Origin: CAZHRK01 sp964534555
GTDB taxonomy: Bacteria > Babelota > Babeliae > Babelales > RVW-14
DNA length: 64,000 bases
Reading direction: 5' to 3'
NCBI GenBank assembly: GCA_964534555.1
Contig: CAZHRK010000001.1
Span: forward strand, 124,001 to 188,000
In this document: piece after piece, positions 25,785-34,477 of the stretch
How positions within the stretch are numbered: the first letter of the stretch is position 1
How the letters are laid out: each line of letters starts with the position of its first letter
Program-made: the position numbers and the translations under genes
The notes under the pieces: generated by a model
Databases searched by the model: none
What the model was told of the DNA's origin: nothing
The model's input: only the letters and a program-made list of their open reading frames with translations

Positions 25785-26819
25785 ATGAGAGTGATCGTAA
25801 CTATCATTATATTTTTGATGCAATTCTGCCACGGATCTGTTCGTTTTGCACTGATAAGAAGTCCTGTTGCCAATATTTACCCATCGCATGACGCAAAGGC
25901 GCGTACTGCACAAGCGCTTCATGGTGAATGTGTTTTGCTTCGTTCTGCTGTGACTGATGAAGGTAGAGTGCAGGTTGATCTTTTAGATCAGCTGATACCA
26001 GTTGACCGATGGGGTGGTTGCTACCAATATCTGAATGGATGGGTTGATCAAGATGAATTACTGAGCGTTGATGCTGACCATAAAGACGCGCGTTGTGGCG
26101 CTGTGGTGATGCCTCGTGCATTATTGCGTAAAATTGATGAGCCGCTTAGTGTGGTTCCATCTGAAACGCTTTTTTTAGGGAGTCTTTTGTACGATGTTAT
26201 GCCCAGCGCAGAAGCATCGCATGTCGGTGTAGGACTTTTGAATAGCAAGGTTTTTAAATGCGCTCGCAGCAACCTGCTGCTTCATGATGACGGGGGGCGT
26301 GTTGATGATGAAGCAGATTTTATTACTACACTAAAATCAATCATGCGCATGATTGTTGGCGCTGAGGTTGACTGCACATCGCGTATTATTAGTCTTGCTA
26401 GTTATCCTAAGCGAGCGCCATCAGTGGAGCTTGTTATTCACCTTGTTGCACGTGCGTACGGTAAGCATTTAGTCCCGTCAGCGCATGCATTGAGAAATCA
26501 ATTTAAAACGCTGTGCAGCTGGGAAGATCGTAGAGCTGGGATGTTGCTTTTTAAGCGCTGTGTATGCATGGGTGCGCCGCTTTCAACATATGTTCTTGTT
26601 GATAAAAATACAGCTGTTGGCGAGCAGGAGCGTGATGGCAAGGTTGTCCTTTATTCGCTTGATATTTTAAGGGAGTATGGACTTACTAAAGGTGCGTTTT
26701 TTGCATCTGATGATTTGCGGTGCGCTGCTTCTGGTAGAGAGCACCAGATGTTTTTTGAGCTCCGTGATTTTGATATTTTTGCAAAGCGCTTAGCGATTGC
26801 GTCTCCATGGCATGTATAA
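25785..26819 (+). CDS. Exported NlpC/P60-like protein that has lost its catalytic residues, paralog 3
   Basis: 344 residues with a signal peptide (VIVTIIIFLMQFCHGS). It aligns with the two NlpC/P60 paralogs at 21-23 kb: FALIRSPVANIYPS corresponds to their VALPVASVW segment and LNGWVDQDELLSVDAD to their GWVRADNLVVESAD segment. In the C-terminal domain SVELVIHLV takes the place of DCSSLVYLL, so the catalytic Cys becomes Ser (about S213). STYVLVD replaces NHVLMID, so the His becomes Thr. The frame is intact and has a terminator, so it is a probable binding protein or pseudo-enzyme rather than a decayed gene. The alignment was done by hand. Confidence 0.68.
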   Translation: MRVIVTIIIFLMQFCHGSVRFALIRSPVANIYPSHDAKARTAQALHGECVLLRSAVTDEGRVQVDLLDQLIPVDRWGGCYQYLNGWVDQDELLSVDADHKDARCGAVVMPRALLRKIDEPLSVVPSETLFLGSLLYDVMPSAEASHVGVGLLNSKVFKCARSNLLLHDDGGRVDDEADFITTLKSIMRMIVGAEVDCTSRIISLASYPKRAPSVELVIHLVARAYGKHLVPSAHALRNQFKTLCSWEDRRAGMLLFKRCVCMGAPLSTYVLVDKNTAVGEQERDGKVVLYSLDILREYGLTKGAFFASDDLRCAASGREHQMFFELRDFDIFAKRLAIASPWHV

Positions 26820-26820
26820 A

Positions 26821-26851
26821 AAAGAGGCGGCGGATTGTCCGCCGCCTCTTT
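26821..26851. terminator. Bidirectional terminator
   Basis: 14-bp perfect stem (AAAGAGGCGGCGGA and its complement) with a TTG loop, T-tract on both strands, between two convergent genes. Confidence 0.9.
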
Positions 26852-26865
26852 TTATCTGATCAGTG

Positions 26866-28299
26866 TTATTTTTTTGCTGAGTGATTCTTTTTTTGTTCTA
26901 CGCGTGTCTTCATTTGAATTTTAGCACCAGGTTTTTTGTGGCGAATATAGAGCGCTAAAACATTTGCCCATCGAGTTGAACGAGCGAATTCTGTTTTAAA
27001 ATATGAGCTATGAATTGATGTTACAGGGAAGTAGATACCAACCCCTGCAGCGTTAGGAAAGTTTCTTCCGAGCGCTGTAAGAATAATCATTTTTCTCAGC
27101 ACACCAAGTGTCTGGTTTGCAAGGCGCTCAATTGTTGCCCATTGTGTTTTGGGTGAAGTGCTGCTTGATGCTCCACCAAAAAGCCCCCAGTCAAATTTAC
27201 CAGATGAAAGATCACGAGCTTTTGCTGCAAGGCTGATCAAAAAATGTCCGAAATCGATATAATCACTGTCGTAATATTCTGTTGTCTGCATCTTGCTGCT
27301 ACGTATTTCTTTCAGCGTTTTTACTGTTGCTGCGCTGTTTTTTTCAAATGCATCCATAAGCGCGCCGCACAGAGCATCAAAGCTGCTTTCTATTTCTGGA
27401 GTAACGCTTAGATCAAGTGCTGTCTGCGTGTAGTCTGCAAGTGTGCTGCGGTATTCTTGTTGGTATGAGCTTACGATATGAGCTGCAAGTTCACGTTCAT
27501 TGCATGTTGCTGTTAAAAAAGGCGTCAAAACCGTTTGGTAGTTATAACCTGAACCAGGCTCAACTTCAGCTGATGCTACCATTATTTTAGCACCTGTTTT
27601 AACTTGTGATGCTATTTCAATCATGCTCATGTGGCATGCATCCATAGCTAAAATATCAAGCTTTTTCCCGCCAAGCATTGTGTCACGAATAACCTCGAGT
27701 GAGAGCTTAAGGTCTTGATTTGTTAGGTACTCTTCAGCTGCATCATTAAACGCGATTCCACGTTCACGGAAAAATGAAGCGCTACGCTTTGAGTGGTTGA
27801 TTTTTCTATCAAGCTCAAGCAAGCCGGTTGTAGGATTAAGCGTGTAGAGTTCATCGCGCCATCTGATCATCATTCTACCCCAGATGCTTGGATCTTTTAT
27901 TCCAGCGCCATGGTTCCATAGGACGAGGCAGTTTTTTTGTCCGGCATAATTACGCACTCCCCACTGAAAGAAGTCAGTCAGGTTTTGCGGAGTGCCGCTG
28001 TAACTTGTATGAGAGTTGCTGATGTTTTGTGACAAGATGGCATTGTTTTTTTCTATGTAAAAACGAGAAATCTCTTTTTCCCCAAAGTGGTCCATTTGCA
28101 GCAGGATATTAATGTTTGGGCTTGATCCCACAGAGACCATCTGGCGCAAATTTTGCACGCCATAACGGTGTAAATTGTTGTTGTTACACATATACACCAT
28201 CCAGTTCCATGGTTTTGCCATGGGAGCGGCAGTTTGAAGTCCAGCAAGTGAAATGAGCGATACAAAGAAATATCGCATCATAAGACGCAAGCGAAGCAT
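26866..28299 (-). CDS. Exported clostripain-like cysteine protease (peptidase C11)
   Basis: 477 residues from the ATG with AAAGGG upstream (a longer start at 28323 is possible). Signal peptide YFFVSLISLAGLQTAAPMA. The C11 fold is shown by NWMVYMCNNNNL near the N-terminus, the catalytic His in VLWNHGAG (about H130) and the catalytic Cys in LAMDACHMS (about C222), followed by VASAEVEPGSGYNY. C11 proteases cleave after basic residues; they are caspase-like. The C-terminus is strongly basic (KKPGAKIQMKTRVEQKKN). An exported protease fits scavenging or host attack (inference). Shares a terminator with the convergent NlpC paralog. Confidence 0.88.
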   Translation of the reverse strand: MLRLRLMMRYFFVSLISLAGLQTAAPMAKPWNWMVYMCNNNNLHRYGVQNLRQMVSVGSSPNINILLQMDHFGEKEISRFYIEKNNAILSQNISNSHTSYSGTPQNLTDFFQWGVRNYAGQKNCLVLWNHGAGIKDPSIWGRMMIRWRDELYTLNPTTGLLELDRKINHSKRSASFFRERGIAFNDAAEEYLTNQDLKLSLEVIRDTMLGGKKLDILAMDACHMSMIEIASQVKTGAKIMVASAEVEPGSGYNYQTVLTPFLTATCNERELAAHIVSSYQQEYRSTLADYTQTALDLSVTPEIESSFDALCGALMDAFEKNSAATVKTLKEIRSSKMQTTEYYDSDYIDFGHFLISLAAKARDLSSGKFDWGLFGGASSSTSPKTQWATIERLANQTLGVLRKMIILTALGRNFPNAAGVGIYFPVTSIHSSYFKTEFARSTRWANVLALYIRHKKPGAKIQMKTRVEQKKNHSAKK

Positions 28300-28393
28300 G
28301 GTTAGCCCTTTCTGAAATACCATGATAAGTAGTCATTGATCGTATGAGTTCCTCTTGGCCTAAGGCAAGAGTTTGGACGTTGTTTGAAGGTAT

Positions 28394-29530
28394 TTAGAAC
28401 AGTTTTGCAAGAACAAAAAGAGTAGCAGTCATGCCGTATGAAAGTTGAAAATCAAGCGCAAACAAAGTGTGCGGCGCTAACCAGAGGGTAAAAAATGTAA
28501 CCAGTAAAAAACAGTGGGCTGCATTTGTAAAGCCTGTTAAAAAGAGCGATGCCCGCGCAAAGAGGTAAGCATAATACGCACGAGCAAAAGACAGGCTTGA
28601 AAAGCTGAGTAGGTCATAAAGCACAATAAACGAGAACAAAAGCATTTCTTTTAGTAGAAGTGGCAGTGGAATGGGTCTTAAAAATTGCCATCCTAACCCT
28701 ATAATAATTACGATATGCAGGCCTGATCGTGCTAAATAATGAACAAGGCCCCATAAATTAAATATGTAATTAAGCTGGTCATTGAGTGGTTCTTCTTTTG
28801 ACCCTAAAAAAAGAAGTCCGAAGAAGTTACGCGTTAGCCATGACATGCCTTTTTTGCATGCCCACATGATATCTCCGCGCGCTTGCTGAATACTTTTTTG
28901 CCATGATGATACTGGCCGCTTTACCACCCATATATCTTCCACATCGTGGCCTCTGAGGTAGGCGATTGTATTGTTTTTGTTCAGGTAATCACTGAAAGAG
29001 CCTGGTTTTGTAGAAATGTGGGCATCGATGTTTTTAAGAACGACGTCATCACCAACAAGTAAGTTTGCACTTGATTCAAGCTCAAGATATCCATTAAATG
29101 GCTCATAATGACTGACATCTGCTTTTTTATATGTCGATGTCATTATTGTGTAGCGGTATAAGAAGCGTCGCTTTTTCTTTTTATCAAGAATACAGCCCTT
29201 AATATCTATTGGGCTGGCAAATGCTAAGCGCTTTGTTGTAAGTTCGTGCTCAATGAATTTAATCCTGGCGTATCCTACCGCCATGCACATGAGAAAAACG
29301 GCCATAGCTTTGTATGAGTGCTTCCAAATGAGGGTTATGATCATGACAGTGCTGACAGTCAAGCCGCCTAATGCAGCGGCTTCTGCAGAGCAGGCGATGC
29401 CACATATAAGTCCAATAAGTGGAATAAGCGCAAGCGATCGGGTGAATGTATTTACAAGCTGCTGCTGAGATGAAAACAAGAGCGTGCGGGCCCATGCAAG
29501 TATGCAAACTCCCCCCAGGAGTGTGAGCAT
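28394..29530 (-). CDS. ComEC/Rec2-like membrane protein, truncated
   Basis: 378 residues from ATG 29530 (AAGGA upstream). The N-terminal part has several helices and a DUF4131-like soluble part (DIKGCILDKKK, GDDVVLKN). The Competence domain then begins, with the family motif GLVHYLARSGLHIVI, and reaches FALDFQLSYGMTATLF. ComEC moves transforming DNA across the inner membrane and is usually about 700-800 residues; here the rest of the Competence domain and the metallo-beta-lactamase domain are missing. The DNA after the stop shows no continuation. It may be a decayed gene or a reduced form. Adjacent to the C11 protease gene downstream. Confidence 0.75.
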   Translation of the reverse strand: MLTLLGGVCILAWARTLLFSSQQQLVNTFTRSLALIPLIGLICGIACSAEAAALGGLTVSTVMIITLIWKHSYKAMAVFLMCMAVGYARIKFIEHELTTKRLAFASPIDIKGCILDKKKKRRFLYRYTIMTSTYKKADVSHYEPFNGYLELESSANLLVGDDVVLKNIDAHISTKPGSFSDYLNKNNTIAYLRGHDVEDIWVVKRPVSSWQKSIQQARGDIMWACKKGMSWLTRNFFGLLFLGSKEEPLNDQLNYIFNLWGLVHYLARSGLHIVIIIGLGWQFLRPIPLPLLLKEMLLFSFIVLYDLLSFSSLSFARAYYAYLFARASLFLTGFTNAAHCFLLVTFFTLWLAPHTLFALDFQLSYGMTATLFVLAKLF

Positions 29531-29627
29531 GTGATTCCTTACACAATAGCAATTTACCAAAGATGCATGTTAAATTCGCACCAGTATATCAAGCTCACAG
29601 GCTAATAAAATTTAGAGGGGTAATTGC

Positions 29628-30878
29628 ATGAAAATCAAAAAACTTGCAGGGTTGCAGATTTTAGATTCACGAGGAACCCCGACCATTGAATGCCACCTTT
29701 GGCTTGATGACGACACTGAGATTATAGCGAGCGTTCCGTCTGGGGCTTCTGTTGGCGCGCATGAGGCGCTTGAGCTTCGTGATGGAGATAAGAAGCATTA
29801 CGCCGGCATGGGCGTAAAAAAAGCCATTAAAAACCTTGATGACGTTATCGCGCCCGCACTTATAAAAAAGAAACCTGATTTGCTCAAAGCAGAAAAACTG
29901 ATGGCAGAGCTTGATGGTTCAGCTAATAAATCTGTTTTAGGTGCCAACACTATGCTTGCGGTCAGTATAGCGATTGCGCGAGCACAGGCTCATATTGAGA
30001 AGATGCCGCTATACCAGCTTTTAAACAAGTTGTATGCATGCAAAGAGATAGAGTCGCTTCCGTTGCCGCTTTTGAATTTAATTAATGGTGGTGTACATGC
30101 TAAAAGTGGCCTTGCTTTTCAAGAGCTTTTGATTATCCCGCAGGCCCAAAGCTTTGAAGACAATCTTGAGCATGCCGATATGATTTTTACTGTGTTAGCT
30201 GCGCTCCTTGCAGAGCACGATCTTTCAACCGCCGTTGGAGATGAGGGTGGCTATGCGCCAAAATTTAAAGGCAAAGGTCTTGAGAAAGAGCGTTTTGCGC
30301 TAGCTCTTCTTCAAGAGGCTATTGAAACTGCGGGTGATGAGGCAGCAGAGAGCCTTATTGCGCTTGATGTTGCTGCAACACAATTTTACGATGCTGATAC
30401 CGAAAAATATACGCTTCATGGCAAGAATCTAACGAGCAAAGAGCTTATTGATCTGTATGCCGAATTTGCCGCTGAGTACGGAATTGTTTCCATAGAAGAC
30501 GGCCTTGCAGAAGATGATTGGGATGGTTGGCTTGCGCTTAATAAAAAGCTTGGTGAGTCTATGCAACTTGTTGGGGATGATCTTTTTGCAACAAATCCAG
30601 CGCGCATCAAACAAGGAATTAAGCAGCAGCTTGCTAACGCAGTGCTCATTAAACCAAATCAGATAGGTTCGATTGGTGAAGCTGTTTTAGCTGTAAAACT
30701 TGCTCAAGAAGCTGATTTGAACGTTATTGTTTCGCATCGTTCAGGCGAGACAAACGATGACTTTATAGCAGATTTTGCTGTTGCTGTTGGTGCTGATCAG
30801 TTTAAAGCTGGTGCACCTAATCGAGGCGAGCGCGTAGCAAAATACAATAGGCTGCTTGATATAGCAGAGGGTTTTTAG
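29628..30878 (+). CDS. eno: Enolase
   Basis: 416 residues, slightly shorter than the usual ~430. Converts 2-phosphoglycerate to phosphoenolpyruvate. Motifs: LDSRGTPTIE, VPSGASVGAHEA, GDEGGYAPKF, the metal ligands in LIALDVAA, SIEDGLAEDDWDGW and LVGDDLFATN, the catalytic Lys in VLIKPNQIGS and the signature SHRSGETNDDFIAD. GAGGGG precedes the ATG. The stop TAG abuts the stop of the convergent gene with no spacer. With tpiA and the class I aldolase it shows part of glycolysis. Confidence 0.97.
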   Translation: MKIKKLAGLQILDSRGTPTIECHLWLDDDTEIIASVPSGASVGAHEALELRDGDKKHYAGMGVKKAIKNLDDVIAPALIKKKPDLLKAEKLMAELDGSANKSVLGANTMLAVSIAIARAQAHIEKMPLYQLLNKLYACKEIESLPLPLLNLINGGVHAKSGLAFQELLIIPQAQSFEDNLEHADMIFTVLAALLAEHDLSTAVGDEGGYAPKFKGKGLEKERFALALLQEAIETAGDEAAESLIALDVAATQFYDADTEKYTLHGKNLTSKELIDLYAEFAAEYGIVSIEDGLAEDDWDGWLALNKKLGESMQLVGDDLFATNPARIKQGIKQQLANAVLIKPNQIGSIGEAVLAVKLAQEADLNVIVSHRSGETNDDFIADFAVAVGADQFKAGAPNRGERVAKYNRLLDIAEGF

Positions 30879-31589
30879 CTATTCGTCGCCATCAAGGTCA
30901 AGCGGGATATCGCTAGCGCCTGTATCTCGTCTTGAGGCTGATGAAGCGCGCCTTGTGCTTACGCTTGCGTCGCATCCGCCAGTCATGCCTTCAGAAGGCT
31001 TAATAACGTATATTTTTTCAAGCTCGACTGAAGCTTTTGTGCCATCATAAATTAATTTGTAATGCGCAAGGGTGGGCATTGCTGCCATGGTTGATACATA
31101 GTGCAGAGCGAGTGAGTCAAACCCGCTTGCCATGACTCTTGCAAAAGGGTCTTCGCTTGTAGCAAAAGCATTTTTTAACTCTGCAAGGAGTGTAAGTGTG
31201 GCAAGCGTTTGGTTTGCGTTTTGCTCGATTTGAAAGTGTTTATTTCTGCGCTCAAAGACGTTCATGATGTGCTTTATGCCGTCAGGTGATGGGACCCCGT
31301 TTTTTTCTGGGTAGACAGCTTCATGCCAAAATGTGATCACATCAGGTGCGCTGAGGGCGCTTGATACGTTGAGTTCTAGTCCTTTTTCTCGTAGCGCTGC
31401 TACTATGGCTTCTTTGTTTGAGAACGAGTTGAGGAGCTCGCTTTCTACTGCTGCAGCGTCATCAACAGCTACTTCGGCAGAATCATCACCAAGTTTTGGC
31501 GCGCTGTCATCGGCAGCAATTTGTGAAGCAGATGAGAGTGTGACAAAGATACCAATAAACATAAGAAGAGAAAAAAGCACACGCACCAT
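30879..31589 (-). CDS. Exported protein of unknown function
   Basis: 236 residues. Signal peptide (VLFSLLMFIGIFVTLSSAS), then an acidic region (DDSAPKLGDDSAEVAVDDAAAVE), a mostly helical central domain (KEAIVAALREKGLELNV to LALHYVSTMAAMP), and an acidic C-terminus (LDLDGDE). AAGGGG precedes the ATG and a promoter lies 52-80 bases upstream. Two Met-Ala-rich helices could pack with an outer membrane partner, but I recognise no family. Confidence 0.6.
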   Translation of the reverse strand: MVRVLFSLLMFIGIFVTLSSASQIAADDSAPKLGDDSAEVAVDDAAAVESELLNSFSNKEAIVAALREKGLELNVSSALSAPDVITFWHEAVYPEKNGVPSPDGIKHIMNVFERRNKHFQIEQNANQTLATLTLLAELKNAFATSEDPFARVMASGFDSLALHYVSTMAAMPTLAHYKLIYDGTKASVELEKIYVIKPSEGMTGGCDASVSTRRASSASRRDTGASDIPLDLDGDE

Positions 31590-31640
31590 GAAACCCCTTA
31601 TAAAAAAGGAAAAACTTTTACAGGCACTTAAACACGGTGC

Positions 31641-31668
31641 ACTATAGCACGATGTTTTATCGTTTCAA
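31641..31668 (-). promoter_or_regulatory. Sigma-70-type promoter for the exported protein at 30879-31589
   Basis: Minus strand: TTGAAA (31663-31668), 16-base spacer, TATAGT (31641-31646). The -10 region overlaps a small dyad GTGC/GCAC that could affect its use. Confidence 0.55.
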
Positions 31669-31709
31669 TAAGTTTTTTAAAAAATGTACTTTAAAAGTCT
31701 TTAATTATG

Positions 31710-32120
31710 CTAAAGAGTAATCACTATCTCTGCTGATATCATCTTTGAATCAGTGTTAAGAGTGATGCGAGAGACGCATATGCTTTTGGGCTCAGTCTCA
31801 ACAGAAAAAGGGTGGGTATAAAGAGCTTTTGAGACGATCTTGTGTGCTGTTGCTTGCGTGCTTTCGAGTGAGAAGATAAGTCTTTTGTTGCTGAAAATAT
31901 CAGCGATTATCTTCTGCAGGAATGATTCAAGCGTTTCTTTTGTTGATAGCCCTTCAGATTCTATAGAAATACTTCCTTTGATATTAAAGTGCTGATGCTC
32001 AGGGCTTATTATGTGTGCTATGGCTTCAATGCATGCTAGTACAAGCTCTGTACGATTGGAGCCTTCAGCGATAATTGTAAGTGAAGTTGCAAATGAATCA
32101 CTTGCAGCGTAGTTGTCCAT
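31710..32120 (-). CDS. Small cytosolic protein, possibly archease-like
   Basis: 136 residues, no signal peptide, AAAGGAG before the ATG. The size and the order of elements recall archease, the partner of the RtcB RNA ligase: an N-terminal strand and helix (TSLTIIAEGSNRTELVLACIEAIAHII), a central ETLESFLQKIIADIFSNKRL helix, then an alternating strand pattern ending in SAEIVITL. The conserved archease His-Thr-Ala-Asp metal motif near the N-terminus is not present (SDSFATS instead). I therefore treat archease as a weak lead. No RtcB gene is in the window. Confidence 0.4.
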   Translation of the reverse strand: MDNYAASDSFATSLTIIAEGSNRTELVLACIEAIAHIISPEHQHFNIKGSISIESEGLSTKETLESFLQKIIADIFSNKRLIFSLESTQATAHKIVSKALYTHPFSVETEPKSICVSRITLNTDSKMISAEIVITL

Positions 32121-32222
32121 AAGCTCCTTTACTGAGTTTCTTGATTTGATATTTCTATTTGTATTAGTATTTTAACTAAGGAAGCAAGTATTTTGTTTCT
32201 AAAGTTTTGGTAAGGGGGCGTT

Positions 32223-32888
32223 ATGATATCAAAAAAACAGTTAGTTGTATTCTCTTTTGCGCTGTGTGGCATGCTTGGTGTCGCGCAGTATCTTATTTCT
32301 GGTCCTGATGCGGGCGTTGGCGCTGACTTTGTTGCAGCTATGCGTAGAATGCTTAAAGATCCGTTTTTATCACTACTGTCATCTTCTGAGTACGCAACAA
32401 AAGAAGAGGTCTCTGATAGAACATCAAAAGCCATGGATGCTTTAAATTCATTTAAGGCTACGTTACCACCAGCTCAGCAAGCAGATCAAACTGTAACTCC
32501 TGCGGTCACACTTCAAGAGTCTGCTGTGCCTGCAGCTGCTCCTGTTGAGCAACAAGTGCAAGCTATTCCGCAGCCGATTGTTCAAGAAACAGCTTCTATT
32601 CCTGTAGAACCTGTGGCGCAACCCGCTCCAGTTGTTGAAGCAGCTCCAGCGATTATTCTGCCTCAGCCTGCTGAGGTCCTTGCTCCGCAACTGCAACAGC
32701 CAGATGCACAACCCGCAGCTATAGCGCCTATTCAGATTGAGCAAGCACCTGCTGTGATTGAGCCAACTGTTCAACAGCCTGATGCTGCAACTATTTCTTT
32801 ACCAGTGCCTGCCCAGCAAGAGGCAAGCATGCCCGCTGCAGATCAGGCGCCAGCACAACCTGTTGATGGCGGTATGCCTTTGGCGTAG
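32223..32888 (+). CDS. Membrane-anchored or exported Pro/Ala/Gln-rich protein
   Basis: 221 residues. An N-terminal hydrophobic segment (LVVFSFALCGMLGVAQYLI) is followed by a short amphipathic part up to about residue 80. The remaining ~140 residues are almost only P, A, Q, V, E, I and T (repeats such as PVEQQVQAIPQPIVQE). This composition matches the linkers in the two secretins at 39.6-47 kb. GGGGG lies 4 bases before the ATG; a weak promoter (TTGATA-N16-TATTTT, 32146-32173) is upstream. Could span the periplasm like a TonB-type linker (inference). No family recognised. Confidence 0.55.
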   Translation: MISKKQLVVFSFALCGMLGVAQYLISGPDAGVGADFVAAMRRMLKDPFLSLLSSSEYATKEEVSDRTSKAMDALNSFKATLPPAQQADQTVTPAVTLQESAVPAAAPVEQQVQAIPQPIVQETASIPVEPVAQPAPVVEAAPAIILPQPAEVLAPQLQQPDAQPAAIAPIQIEQAPAVIEPTVQQPDAATISLPVPAQQEASMPAADQAPAQPVDGGMPLA

Positions 32889-32980
32889 GGCTATACAAAA
32901 GACTTGATTAGATTTAGACTAGGCGACCTTTTTTATTAAAGGGTGGGGCTTATAAAATTACTTCAATTTAAGGTTTAAAA

Positions 32981-34147
32981 ATGCCTAGTCTACTATTCTC
33001 TCTGCTGATCGCTATTTCATGCTGCTTACAAGGTATTTTTGCTGCGGCTGAAGGCGACTTTCCGTTTGCGCAGCCATTAAAAGTTTGTACAGATGGTGTT
33101 TTAGAATTATCGTGCTGTGCTACACCTCCACGCTTGCCAGCAGCTCCTTCAGAGCCTGCTACAATACGTGTGCCAACACCTGAAAGTATCTGTGACGAGC
33201 GTCTGCGCCTAATGCCTAAACACTTAACAGAAGCTATAGTTTTTGATCTGGCACGTTCATTTGACGCAGTTGCAGATTCTGCGCCTTCTGCCGCGCCTGT
33301 TGTTACACCGGTGCGCCACTCAAAATCTCCAGTAGAGCTGCAGCGTCTAGAGCGAGAAGAAAAAGTTGCGAGCATTATTAAGCATTTAGAAGAGGGTAAG
33401 TTTAGCGAAGCAGAAGCCGAGCTAAAAGCCTTTGAAGTATCAACAGATTTTATTTTCCGCACCCGCGTAGTCGAGCGAATAAGGGCGTTAATTATTTCTG
33501 ATGATGCAGTAGATTATGATTTGCTTTTAGCTATTTTAGATTTTAAATCACCGTATTTTCTTAAGTACCTTCAACTGATAGGTTCAGGCGAAGATTTATT
33601 GGTGCATATGATTTTGAAAATAGCGCTTAATGGCGGCGCTGAGCCAGATTATGATCGTTTGAATGTATTTATAAAAAACCTTGTTGAATGCTACGTTGAC
33701 GAAAAAGTTGCAGGTGCTGTTCGTGCAAAGCGCGATAGCTTGTATCATCCTGATATAAGGCCACAGGCTGCAAATGCATTACATTATGCATCGATGCTGA
33801 TCTCTGAGTTTGATGCTTTTTCACGCGAGTCGTATTGGGGTGTTGTAACTAAGCGTTTGCTTTGCTCGTCAAAACTGTCATACGACAAGCGCCTAAAGAT
33901 TGTATCAATACTACTTGAGCACCTTTTAAACGCAGTTAAGATCGATCCTCTTTTTGGTCCGATCGTTGTGTTTAAGTATCAATTAGAGCGTCTTTTGGAT
34001 TACAGTTTTTTCCTGAAAAAAAGAACAGCGCTTAATGACAGTGAGCGCGCGGTATATAGTGATTTTTGCCGTATTATAGCGTCTTCTTTGAGTTTTAGAA
34101 CAACGTCATCAGCGTCCCGCGATATTATTATGTTGAGCCTTACGTAA
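32981..34147 (+). CDS. Exported protein of unknown function, helical
   Basis: 388 residues. Signal peptide (LLFSLLIAISCCLQGIFAAA). The segment after it has several Cys and Pro (LELSCCATPPRLPAAP). From about residue 115 the protein is predicted-helical with charged heptad-like pattern (ELQRLEREEKVASIIKHLEEGKFSEAEAELKAFE), resembling helical-repeat proteins (TPR- or HEAT-like), but I cannot assign repeats with confidence. The next gene starts 12 bases after the stop, so they may be co-transcribed. Confidence 0.6.
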   Translation: MPSLLFSLLIAISCCLQGIFAAAEGDFPFAQPLKVCTDGVLELSCCATPPRLPAAPSEPATIRVPTPESICDERLRLMPKHLTEAIVFDLARSFDAVADSAPSAAPVVTPVRHSKSPVELQRLEREEKVASIIKHLEEGKFSEAEAELKAFEVSTDFIFRTRVVERIRALIISDDAVDYDLLLAILDFKSPYFLKYLQLIGSGEDLLVHMILKIALNGGAEPDYDRLNVFIKNLVECYVDEKVAGAVRAKRDSLYHPDIRPQAANALHYASMLISEFDAFSRESYWGVVTKRLLCSSKLSYDKRLKIVSILLEHLLNAVKIDPLFGPIVVFKYQLERLLDYSFFLKKRTALNDSERAVYSDFCRIIASSLSFRTTSSASRDIIMLSLT

Positions 34148-34159
34148 CACGGGTGTTTC

Positions 34160-34420
34160 ATGGCACAAGAAAAAAAGCTTTCAGCTTACTATCAAGCTCA
34201 TATTAAGCGCGATAAGGTGTGGTTTGTTGTTGGTGTTTTACGCAATGAAGACCATATAGTTTTTGAGCGCACAATAGATAAAAAAGAGAGTCTTTTTGAA
34301 TTTTTTGTTCCTGATTTACATCACGATCTGTTTGTAAAAATCATGCGCTCATTTGAGCAAAAAGGGTATGTTTCTAATTTTAGAAGCTTGCCAAATAGAT
34401 TTGCTTCAGAAGAAGTATAA
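34160..34420 (+). CDS. Small protein of unknown function
   Basis: 86 residues, no signal peptide. A compact alternating strand/helix pattern (VWFVVGVLRNEDHIVFERTI, then FEFFVPDLHHDLFVKIMRSFEQKG) suggests a folded cytosolic domain. Follows the exported helical protein by 12 bases and ends 12 bases before a strong bidirectional terminator. Not recognised. Confidence 0.55.
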   Translation: MAQEKKLSAYYQAHIKRDKVWFVVGVLRNEDHIVFERTIDKKESLFEFFVPDLHHDLFVKIMRSFEQKGYVSNFRSLPNRFASEEV

Positions 34421-34432
34421 ATGCTTTGAGCA

Positions 34433-34470
34433 ACAAAAACGGGGTGGCACACATGCCACCCCGTTTTTGT
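34433..34470. terminator. Bidirectional terminator
   Basis: 17-bp perfect stem centred on GGGGTGGCA-caca-TGCCACCCC, with A-tract on the left and T-tract on the right, between convergent genes. One of the strongest hairpins in the window. Confidence 0.92.
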
Positions 34471-34477
34471 GTTTGAG

